DNA from: Actinomycetota bacterium
GTDB lineage: Bacteria > Actinomycetota > Actinomycetes > Actinomycetales > Cellulomonadaceae
Direction: 5' to 3'
Length of the DNA: 16,216 nt
NCBI GenBank assembly: GCA_018898235.1
Contig: JAHIJU010000012.1
Location: forward strand, 1 to 16,216
The translations under genes were made by a program, and so were the position numbers. Positions 1-6,179 of the stretch are shown in pieces. The notes beneath the pieces are model-generated. The model searched no databases, was not told where the DNA came from, and saw only the letters and a list, made by a program, of their open reading frames with translations. Position 1 is the first letter of the stretch; each line of letters starts with the position of its first letter.

Positions 1-209
1 ACGGCCTTGACGAAGACGGCGCTGCCGTCGGCCAGCTCGAGCACGGCGACGAAGCCGGGAGAGAATCCGCTGGTGGCGGAGGTCTCGGCCGAGACCTGGG
101 AGCCGGCCAGGTCGGCGATGCGCCGTCGCACATGGGTCGGCAGGTCGCGCCAGTCGAGCCGCTGGCCGCTGAAGGCCCGCGGCAGCTCCACGACATCGTC
201 GGCGCTCAC
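1..209 (-). CDS. Phosphotransferase-like protein, N-terminal part (runs off left edge)
   Basis: This is the first 69 codons of a minus-strand gene that continues beyond the window. The visible protein begins MSADDVVELPRAF, then has the stretch SATSGFSPGF (about residues 44-53) followed by LADGSAVFVKA (59-69). A glycine-rich SGFSPGF loop followed by a strand ending in F-V-K matches the ATP-binding N-lobe of aminoglycoside/hydroxyurea-type phosphotransferases (kinase-like fold), in which the lysine (here K68) contacts ATP phosphates. I chose the GTG at 209-207. An ATG at 217 hits a stop within three codons, and no ATG, GTG or TTG precedes 209 in frame for at least 30 nt. No Shine-Dalgarno is visible, so translation may be leaderless. 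The catalytic lobe is outside the window, so the substrate and the family call stay tentative. Confidence 0.65.
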   Translation of the reverse strand, partial: MSADDVVELPRAFSGQRLDWRDLPTHVRRRIADLAGSQVSAETSATSGFSPGFVAVLELADGSAVFVKA

Positions 210-215
210 CGGGTC

Positions 216-221
216 ATTGTT
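216..221 (-). promoter_or_regulatory. Candidate -10 box for the leftward phosphotransferase-like gene
   Basis: On the minus strand AACAAT lies six bases before the GTG start at 209. It matches the -10 consensus TATAAT at positions 2, 4, 5 and 6, and the spacing would put the transcript start at the start codon. No good -35 is visible. This is weak evidence from position and similarity only. Confidence 0.25.
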
Positions 222-241
222 GCAGATTCGTGACCTTTCAC

Positions 242-263
242 CGAACGGCTTGGTGCCCGTTCG
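242..263. promoter_or_regulatory. Inverted repeat, possible operator in the divergent promoter region
   Basis: The arms CGAACGG (242-248) and CCGTTCG (257-263) form a perfect 7-bp inverted repeat with an 8-nt gap. The right arm directly abuts the TAGACT box of iscS. The repeat lies upstream of both divergent start codons, so it is unlikely to be transcribed as a leader hairpin from either promoter. A dimeric regulator site is the simplest reading. No regulator is encoded in the window to link to it. Confidence 0.35.
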
Positions 264-269
264 TAGACT
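264..269 (+). promoter_or_regulatory. Candidate -10 box (TAGACT) for leaderless iscS
   Basis: TAGACT fits the actinobacterial TAnnnT pattern. It is followed by exactly seven bases before the GTG at 277, placing the expected transcript start on the start codon. No Shine-Dalgarno precedes that GTG, which agrees with leaderless translation. The same hexamer and spacing occur before gatC (8811-8816). No clear -35 is seen at 16-19 nt upstream. Confidence 0.4.
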
Positions 270-276
270 CGGGCAG

Positions 277-1449
277 GTGACCTCCTACCTCGACCATGGT
301 GCGGCGACGCCCGTGCGGGCCAGCGCCCTGGAGGCGCTGGTCGGGGCGAGTGCGACGAGCGGCAACCCGGCCTCGGTGCACGGGGCGGGTCGCGCGGCCC
401 GCCGTCTGGTCGAGGATGCGCGGGAGCAGGTCGCCGCGGCGCTGGGTGCCCGACCGGGCGAGGTCGTGTGGACCTCCGGCGGGACCGAGTCCGACAACCT
501 CGCGGTGCTCGGGCTGTACCGGGCCGCGCGCAGGACCGACCCGACGCGCACGCGGCTGCTGATCAGCGCCGTCGAGCACCACGCCGTGCTGGAGCCGGCC
601 CGCTGGTTGGCCGCCCACGAAGGCGCGCAGCTCACCGAGCTGCCGGTGGACGGTGACGGCGTGCTCGACGTGGACGTGCTGAACGCGCAGCTGGCCCGCG
701 GCGGGGTGGCCGCGGTGAGCGTCATGTGGGCGAACAACGAGGTCGGGGCGTTGCAGCCGCTCGAGGCGGTGGTGTCCGCCGCTGCCCGGCACGGGGTCCC
801 GGTGCACGCGGATGCCGTGCAGGCGGTGGGTCAGGTGCCGGTCGACCTGGCGTCGAGCGGACTGGCCGCGCTCAGCGTGTCGGGGCACAAGGTCGGCGGT
901 CCGCAGGGCACCGGGGCGCTGCTGCTGCGCCGGGGCGTCGCGCTCGACGCGGTCCAGCACGGCGGGGGCCAGGAGCGGGGGCTGCGCCCCGGCAGCGTCG
1001 CGGTGGCACCCGTCGTCGGGTTCGCCGTGGCGGTGGCTGAGGCCGTCGGGCAGCAGCCGGAGCAGGCGGTCCGGTTGGCCGCGCTGCGGGACGAGCTGGT
1101 GACCCGCGTGCTCGCGACCGTGCCCGCTGCCCGGCTGACGGGGCCGTCGGACGGGCCCCGACGCCTGCCCGGCAACGCGCACCTGATGATCGACGGCTGC
1201 TCGGGGGAAGACCTGCTGCTGCTGCTGGACGCGGCCGGGATCGCGGCGTCGACCGGTTCGGCATGCCAGGCCGGGGTGGCACGGACCAGCCATGTGCTCG
1301 CCGCGATGGGCGTCGACGAGGAGCACTCGGGTGCGCTGCGGCTGACGCTCGGGCACACGTCGACCCGGGCCGATGTGGAGGCGCTGGTGGACGTCCTGCC
1401 CGGCGTCGTGGCGCGCGCCCGCAACGTCCGCCAGGCGGGGGCGGCCTGA
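277..1449 (+). CDS. iscS: Cysteine desulfurase, PLP-dependent (IscS/NifS family)
   Basis: A 390-residue cytosolic PLP enzyme that converts L-cysteine to L-alanine and passes the sulfur on as a persulfide. It opens with MTSYLDHGAATPV, the family's usual start (YLD-x-x-ATTP). EHHAVLE (residues 100-106) carries the PLP-stacking histidine, probably H101. WANNEVG (151-157) and HADAVQ (177-182) are the cofactor-binding motifs, with D179 expected to contact the pyridine nitrogen. SGHK205 is the PLP lysine, and STGSAC330 holds the catalytic cysteine in a short loop typical of group I enzymes. The frame stays open upstream to position 7, but the extension lacks family similarity and overlaps the divergent gene, so I start at GTG 277. 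The stop overlaps the mnmA start by one base (TGATG), which fits a role as sulfur donor to MnmA. It closely resembles what I recall of mycobacterial Rv3025c. One oddity is GAATP where ATTP is usual. Confidence 0.93.
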   Translation: MTSYLDHGAATPVRASALEALVGASATSGNPASVHGAGRAARRLVEDAREQVAAALGARPGEVVWTSGGTESDNLAVLGLYRAARRTDPTRTRLLISAVEHHAVLEPARWLAAHEGAQLTELPVDGDGVLDVDVLNAQLARGGVAAVSVMWANNEVGALQPLEAVVSAAARHGVPVHADAVQAVGQVPVDLASSGLAALSVSGHKVGGPQGTGALLLRRGVALDAVQHGGGQERGLRPGSVAVAPVVGFAVAVAEAVGQQPEQAVRLAALRDELVTRVLATVPAARLTGPSDGPRRLPGNAHLMIDGCSGEDLLLLLDAAGIAASTGSACQAGVARTSHVLAAMGVDEEHSGALRLTLGHTSTRADVEALVDVLPGVVARARNVRQAGAA

Positions 1450-2585
1450 TGCGCGTCCTGGCGGCGTTGTCCGGCGGGGTCGACTCGGCCGTCGCGGCCG
1501 CCCGGGCCGTCGATGCGGGCCACGAGGTGGTCGGGGTCCACATGGCGCTGTCGCGCACACCGGCGGCCGAACGCACCGGCTCACGCGGCTGCTGCTCGAT
1601 CGAGGACGCCTCGGACGCCCGGCGTGCCGCCGATGTGCTGGGCATCCCGTTCTACGTGTGGGACCTGTCGCAGACGTTCGAGCAGACGGTGGTCGCCGAC
1701 TTCCTGGCCGAGTACGCCGCCGGGCGCACGCCCAACCCCTGCGTGCGGTGCAACGAGCACGTGAAGTTCGCGACGCTCCTCGACCGGGCGCTGGATCTCG
1801 GCTTCGACGCGGTCTGCACCGGCCACTACGCCCGGCTGGAGCACGGCGACGACGGACGGGCGACCCTGCGGCGGGCGGTGTGCTCGCCGAAGGACCAGTC
1901 CTACGTGCTGGCCGTCAGCGGTCCGCAGCGCCTGGCGCACGCGATGTTCCCGTTGGGCGACGTGCCGACCAAGGACGAGGTGCGGGCCGAGGCCGCCGCG
2001 CGTGGGCTGCGGGTCGCCGCCAAACCGGACTCCTACGACATCTGCTTCGTCGCCGACGGCGACACCGGGGGCTTCCTGCGTGGGCGGCTCGGGTCTCGAC
2101 CGGGGGACGTGGTCGACCGCGACGGCACGGTGCTGGGTTCGCACGAGGGGGCCTACACGTTCACCGTCGGGCAGCGTCGTGGGCTGCACCTGGGCCGACC
2201 GGCTCCCGACGGACGACCGAGGTACGTGCTCGGCATCGAGCCGGTGGCGAACACGGTCGTGGTCGGGCCGATCGAGGCGCTCGCGGTCACCGCCGTGCGG
2301 GCCGGTGACGTGATCTGGTTCGACGACGTCGCCGACGGTGCGCGCTGCACCGCCCAGGTCCGCGCGCACGGACGCGACGTGCGCGTCCGCGTGCGGCTCG
2401 CCGACGGGCTGACGGTGGTGCTCGAGGACGGCGACCAGCTGCACGGCGTGGCAGCCGGGCAGTCGCTCGTGCTGTACGACGGCGACCGGGTGCTGGCGCA
2501 GGCGACGATCGAGGGGACCACCGGGCCGGGCGCCGCATCGGGTGTCGCGAGCAGCGCGCTGACGGCCGGGACAGCCGCCCGGTGA
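1449..2585 (+). CDS. mnmA: tRNA-specific 2-thiouridylase MnmA
   Basis: A 378-residue enzyme that adenylates and then thiolates C2 of the wobble uridine U34 in tRNAs reading Lys, Glu and Gln codons, taking sulfur from a persulfide relay. The ATP pyrophosphatase P-loop SGGVDS is at residues 8-13. NPCVRCNEHVKF (96-107) holds the acceptor cysteine; C101 aligns with E. coli C102 when the following CN..KF is matched. The second cysteine is C199 in YDICFV. FTVGQRRGLHLG (238-249) is the conserved central-domain motif, and the C-terminal beta-barrel runs to about 355. An alanine-, serine- and threonine-rich tail closes the protein. The ATG at 1449 overlaps the iscS stop, and the stop overlaps the next GTG by 4 nt, so coupled translation is likely. 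Length and motifs are normal for the family. Confidence 0.95.
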   Translation: MRVLAALSGGVDSAVAAARAVDAGHEVVGVHMALSRTPAAERTGSRGCCSIEDASDARRAADVLGIPFYVWDLSQTFEQTVVADFLAEYAAGRTPNPCVRCNEHVKFATLLDRALDLGFDAVCTGHYARLEHGDDGRATLRRAVCSPKDQSYVLAVSGPQRLAHAMFPLGDVPTKDEVRAEAAARGLRVAAKPDSYDICFVADGDTGGFLRGRLGSRPGDVVDRDGTVLGSHEGAYTFTVGQRRGLHLGRPAPDGRPRYVLGIEPVANTVVVGPIEALAVTAVRAGDVIWFDDVADGARCTAQVRAHGRDVRVRVRLADGLTVVLEDGDQLHGVAAGQSLVLYDGDRVLAQATIEGTTGPGAASGVASSALTAGTAAR

Positions 2586-3640
2586 CCGGGGTCAGCGGGT
2601 GCGGCAGCTGGCCCGGGACCGACCCGCTCGCCGTCCAGCAGGTGGTGCTGGGTGAGCTGGCGCAGACCCCGGAGGGCGTGCAGGGCCGGCCGTACCTGGT
2701 CCGCCCGGCCGGACGGGGGCCGACCGGGTCGGCCCTCGCCCAGGCGCTGGCACTCCTGGTGGACCTGCCGGCGCAGATCGGTCCGCACGGCTGGGCGTTG
2801 GCCGACCGACCCGGCCGCGACCTGGCGCGCGCGGCCTCGGCGGTGCGCGAGGACCTGGACGCCCTGGCGGTCGCCGGTCACGGGTACACCGGACCGCTCG
2901 TGGTGCCGGTGCTGGGGCCGCTGTCGCTGGCCGCCCGGGTGTGGCTCGCGCGTGGCGACCGGGGGGTGTCCGACCCGGGGGCGCTGCGCGAGCTCGTGCA
3001 GTCCTCGGCGTCGGGGCTCGCCGAGCACCTGGCTGCTGTCGCCCGTGCGGTGCCCGGGGCGCAGGTCTCGGTGCTGGTGGTCGAGCCGCAGCTGTCGGAT
3101 GTCGTGGGCGGGCGGATCCCCACCTTCTCCGGCCGCGACCTGCTGCGCTCGGTCGCCTCGTCCGTGGCGGCCGAGCACCTGGCCACGGTGGTGAGGTCCG
3201 TCCGGACCGCGGGCGCCGAGCAGGTGGTGCTGCACGTCGGCGCCCAGTCGGCGGTCGTGGAGATCGCCGCGGGTGCGGGTGCGGACGGGTTCGGGTTGGC
3301 GCCGTCCGGGGTCGGCGACTGGGAGCTGGTCGCCGATCTCGTGGAGCGCGGGCTGCGGCTGTGGGTGCCGGTCGACGGCGGGCGGGCGGGGGACGGGGGC
3401 GGACCCGCGAGCGGCGGCGACGGCCCGGCAGATGTCAGCCTGACCGGTGGCGGCCCGGCCGGGCTGGCGCGGGCGGTGGCCGTGCCGTGGGGGCGGCTCG
3501 GACTGCCGGCGGCCGAGCTGGACGACGTCGTCCTCCTGGTGCCCGACCAGGGGGGTGCGCCGACCCCGGCCGACGCGCGACGCGCGCTGTCCCGTGCCAT
3601 CGGGGTCGCCCGGGTGCTCGCCGAACGTGCAGCCGGCTGA
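2582..3640 (+). CDS. MetE-like (cobalamin-independent methionine synthase family) protein, zinc site apparently lost
   Basis: A 352-residue protein that starts MTGVSGCGSWPGTDP and continues with GELAQTPEGVQGRPYLV, RPGRDLARA and YTGPLVVPVLGPLSLAA. This is the pattern of the short actinobacterial 'methionine synthase, B12-independent' family (UROD/MetE barrel) found between mnmA and ligA, as for Rv3015c. The barrel positions that hold zinc in MetE look altered. The His-x-Cys strand reads VVLHVGA (H218, then G220 instead of Cys), and the late Cys-Gly-Leu motif reads DQGGAPTP (322-329). The acidic DEP motif reads VEP (167-169). A glycine-rich insert near 266-293 interrupts the barrel. I infer that it does not catalyse zinc-dependent methyl transfer, and its actual role is unknown. 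GTG 2582 overlaps the mnmA stop (GTGA). Confidence 0.75.
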   Translation: MTGVSGCGSWPGTDPLAVQQVVLGELAQTPEGVQGRPYLVRPAGRGPTGSALAQALALLVDLPAQIGPHGWALADRPGRDLARAASAVREDLDALAVAGHGYTGPLVVPVLGPLSLAARVWLARGDRGVSDPGALRELVQSSASGLAEHLAAVARAVPGAQVSVLVVEPQLSDVVGGRIPTFSGRDLLRSVASSVAAEHLATVVRSVRTAGAEQVVLHVGAQSAVVEIAAGAGADGFGLAPSGVGDWELVADLVERGLRLWVPVDGGRAGDGGGPASGGDGPADVSLTGGGPAGLARAVAVPWGRLGLPAAELDDVVLLVPDQGGAPTPADARRALSRAIGVARVLAERAAG

Positions 3641-3675
3641 CACCGGGCAGGAGCGCCGGTGTGGGTGCGATGGGC

Positions 3676-3681
3676 GACGAT
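3676..3681 (+). promoter_or_regulatory. Weak candidate -10 (GACGAT) for a leaderless ligA transcript
   Basis: GACGAT sits six bases before the GTG at 3688. It resembles CACGAT, which lies six bases before the peptide transporter start, and both share the A at position 2 and AT at the end of TATAAT. No -35 is visible, and upstream cotranscription is equally possible. It is listed because it bears on the choice of ligA start. Confidence 0.2.
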
Positions 3682-3687
3682 AGGTCG

Positions 3688-6165
3688 GTGAGCGAGGAGC
3701 CTTCGACCGACGACCTGTCGACCGGCGTCCCGGCGGATGTGCCGGTCGACGTCCGCCGACGGTGGACCGCGCTGGCGGCCCAGGTCGAGGCCGACCAGGT
3801 CGCGTACTACGTCCGGGACGCCCCGCCGTCCTCGGACGCCGAGTACGACGCGCGGATGCGTGAGCTGGAGCAGCTGGAGTCGGTGCACCCGCAGCTGCGC
3901 GTCGGGTCTCCGACCCAGCGGGTCGGCGGGACGTTCTCCACCGAGTTCGGCAGCGTCGAGCACGTCGAGCGGATGCTCTCGCTCGACAACGTGTTCTCTG
4001 CCGAGGAGCTGACGGCCTGGGGGCAGCGGGTGCACCGCGATCTGGAGAGCCCGGACGATCTGCACTGGCTCTGCGAGCTGAAGATCGACGGTCTGGCGAT
4101 CGCGCTGCTGTACGAGGACGGGCACCTGGTGCGCGCCGCCACCCGTGGCGACGGGCGCACGGGTGAGGACGTCACCTTGAACGTCCGGACCATCTCGTCG
4201 ATCCCCGGGCGGCTCGGCGGCGATCCGGCGACGCACCCGCGGCGGATCGAGGTGCGCGGCGAGGTGTTCTTCCGGGACGACGACTTCGACCGCCTCAACG
4301 ACGAGCAGGAGGCGGCCGGTCTGCCGCGGTTCGTCAACGCACGGAACGCGGCCGCCGGGTCGCTGCGGCAGAAGGACCCGCGGGTGACCGCCGCACGTCC
4401 GCTGACGATGTACTCGCACGGCGTGGGGGCACTCGACTGGGGCGACGCCCGGCACACGCCGCTGCTGCGCCAGTCCGACCTGTACCACCGGCTCGCGGGC
4501 TGGGGGGTCCCCACGTCCCCGCACTGGCAGGTGAAGACGAGCCTGGACGACGTCGAGGCGATGATCGCGTACTTCGGCGAGCACCGGCACGACGTCGAGC
4601 ACCAGATCGACGGGATCGTGGTCAAGGTCGACGAGCTCGCGCTGCAGGGCCGGCTCGGCGCCACCAGCCGGGCCCCACGGTGGGCGATCGCCTACAAGTA
4701 CCCGCCGGAGGAGGTCAACACCCGGCTGCTCGACATCAAGGTCGGCATCGGGCGCACCGGGCGGGCCACGCCGTACGCGGTGATGGAGCCGGTGTTCGTC
4801 TCGGGCTCGACGGTCCGCCAGGCCACGCTGCACAACCAGGAGGTGGTGGTCGCCAAGCGCATCCGCATCGGCGACATGGTGGTGCTGCGCAAGGCCGGCG
4901 ACGTGATCCCGGAGATCGTCGGCCCGGCACCGGCGGCACCGGACGACACCGTCCCGCGCCGGGCATTCGTCATGCCGGCCACCTGCCCGGAGTGCGGGAC
5001 GGCGCTGCGGCCCATGCGTGAGGGCGACATCGACCTTCGATGCCCGAACGCCCGGACCTGCCCGGCGCAGGTCCGGGGACGGGTGGAGCACATCGGATCC
5101 CGGGGCGGGCTGGACATCGAGGCCCTCGGCGAGGTGACGGCTGCGGCGCTCACCCAGCCGGAGGTGCCGAGCACACCGCCGCTGGTCAACGAGGCGAGCC
5201 TGTTCGACCTGGTGGGCTATGCACCGGACGCTGCCGCCGAGGTAAGGGCGAGCGTCCGGGCGGCGAGCCTGGAGCTGCTCATGCCGGTCGAGGTGGTGGT
5301 GCGGGACCCCGAGACGGGGTTGCCGCGCGAGGACGAGGACGGCCAGATCCGACGGCGGTCTCCGTTCCGCCGCGTCCTGACCTACACCAAGGCGGCCCTC
5401 GCGCGCGCGACGGCCTCCGGTGCCCCGCTGGCGAGGTCCGAGCCGTCGGCCCAGGCCCGCACGTTGCTCGACCAGCTCGACGCCGCCAAGACCAAGGAGC
5501 TGTGGCGGGTGCTCGTGTCGTTGAGCATCCGCAACGTCGGGCCGACGGCGGCACGGGCGCTCGCCACCGAGCTGGCCACGATGGACGCGCTGTGGGAGCT
5601 GGTCACCGGGGGCGTGCCGCTCGGCGAGATCGGCCGGCCGGCGCTGCACGCCGACGTCGACCCGTCGCCCGAGGCAGCTGCCGGTGCCCTCGCCCGGCTG
5701 TCGCAGGTCGAGGGCATCGGTCCGGTGATCGCCGAGTCCGTCGTCGACTGGTTCACCGGCGCCGAGAGCGACTGGCACCGCGAGATCGTCGAGTCCTGGC
5801 GTGCCGCCGGTGTGGTGATGCGCGACCAGCGGGACACCTCGGTGGAGCGCACCCTGGAAGGCCTCACCGTCGTGGTGACCGGGTCGCTCGACCGGTTCAC
5901 CCGGGACCAGGCCAAGGAGGCGATCATCGTGCGCGGCGGGAAGGCTGCCGGGTCGGTCTCCAAGGCGACCAGCTTCGTCGTGGTGGGGCCCAACGCCGGG
6001 TCGAAGGAGACCAGGGCGCGCGAGCTCGGTCTGCGCATCCTCGATGAGGCGGGGTTCGAGGCGCTGCTCGCAGGCGGTCCCGGCGCCGTCGAGCTGCCGG
6101 CGGTCGATGCTCCGGCCGACGGTTCGGGCGGGCACGCGGCCGACGGATCGGGGGCCCAGCCGTGA
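3688..6165 (+). CDS. ligA: NAD+-dependent DNA ligase LigA, enlarged
   Basis: Seals nicks in duplex DNA during replication and repair, using NAD+. From this start it is 825 residues; the family is usually about 670-700. Domain order is complete: Ia around 20-80; adenylation domain with the AMP lysine K132 in CELKIDG; AYKYPPEE (335-342) leading into the OB fold; Cys4 zinc finger C433, C436, C452, C458; helix-hairpin-helix domain to about 690; BRCT about 722-797. The extra length is mainly a segment near residues 510-595, including PVEVVVRDPETG and RRRSPFRR, plus a Gly/Ala/Asp-rich tail. The frame is unbroken throughout. Possible starts are GTG 3661 (AGGAG seven bases upstream), ATG 3670 and GTG 3688. 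I prefer 3688 because its VSEEP start and shorter leader best fit actinobacterial LigA, but 3661 is a serious rival. The stop overlaps the next start by 4 nt. Confidence 0.95.
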   Translation: MSEEPSTDDLSTGVPADVPVDVRRRWTALAAQVEADQVAYYVRDAPPSSDAEYDARMRELEQLESVHPQLRVGSPTQRVGGTFSTEFGSVEHVERMLSLDNVFSAEELTAWGQRVHRDLESPDDLHWLCELKIDGLAIALLYEDGHLVRAATRGDGRTGEDVTLNVRTISSIPGRLGGDPATHPRRIEVRGEVFFRDDDFDRLNDEQEAAGLPRFVNARNAAAGSLRQKDPRVTAARPLTMYSHGVGALDWGDARHTPLLRQSDLYHRLAGWGVPTSPHWQVKTSLDDVEAMIAYFGEHRHDVEHQIDGIVVKVDELALQGRLGATSRAPRWAIAYKYPPEEVNTRLLDIKVGIGRTGRATPYAVMEPVFVSGSTVRQATLHNQEVVVAKRIRIGDMVVLRKAGDVIPEIVGPAPAAPDDTVPRRAFVMPATCPECGTALRPMREGDIDLRCPNARTCPAQVRGRVEHIGSRGGLDIEALGEVTAAALTQPEVPSTPPLVNEASLFDLVGYAPDAAAEVRASVRAASLELLMPVEVVVRDPETGLPREDEDGQIRRRSPFRRVLTYTKAALARATASGAPLARSEPSAQARTLLDQLDAAKTKELWRVLVSLSIRNVGPTAARALATELATMDALWELVTGGVPLGEIGRPALHADVDPSPEAAAGALARLSQVEGIGPVIAESVVDWFTGAESDWHREIVESWRAAGVVMRDQRDTSVERTLEGLTVVVTGSLDRFTRDQAKEAIIVRGGKAAGSVSKATSFVVVGPNAGSKETRARELGLRILDEAGFEALLAGGPGAVELPAVDAPADGSGGHAADGSGAQP

Positions 6166-6179
6166 TCGGGGCCCAGCCG
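6146..6179 (+). repeat. Imperfect 18-nt tandem duplication at the ligA/GNAT junction
   Basis: GATCGGGGGCCCAGCCG at 6146-6162 is followed one base later by GATCGGGGCCCAGCCG at 6164-6179. The copies differ only by the length of the G run (five versus four). Copy 1 is read in the ligA frame as ...GAQP-stop, and copy 2 in the GNAT frame as M-I-GAQP. The duplication therefore creates or spans the stop/start overlap between the two genes. Confidence 0.8.

Noticed and set aside
7..276. Upstream extension of the cysteine desulfurase frame to an ATG at 7
   Set aside because: The extension has no family similarity, overlaps the divergent phosphotransferase-like gene, and the protein family starts with YLD close to residue 4 from GTG 277.
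1263..1448. Upstream extension of mnmA into iscS
   Set aside because: MnmA begins at the MRVLAALSGGVDS start; the earlier part lies over the iscS C-terminus and reads as Arg/Gly-rich noise.
5215..5475. Possible sequencing frameshift pair creating the extra LigA segment
   Set aside because: The segment has ordinary GC-rich third positions, contains motif-like stretches such as PVEVVVRDPETG, and both flanks are in the same frame, so a real insertion is more likely.
2878..6135. Long open frame on the minus strand (about 1085 codons) opposite the MetE-like and ligA genes
   Set aside because: It is an antisense shadow of GC-rich codon bias. Its translation is rich in Arg, Pro, Gly and His without any family motif, while the plus strand encodes a full-motif ligase.
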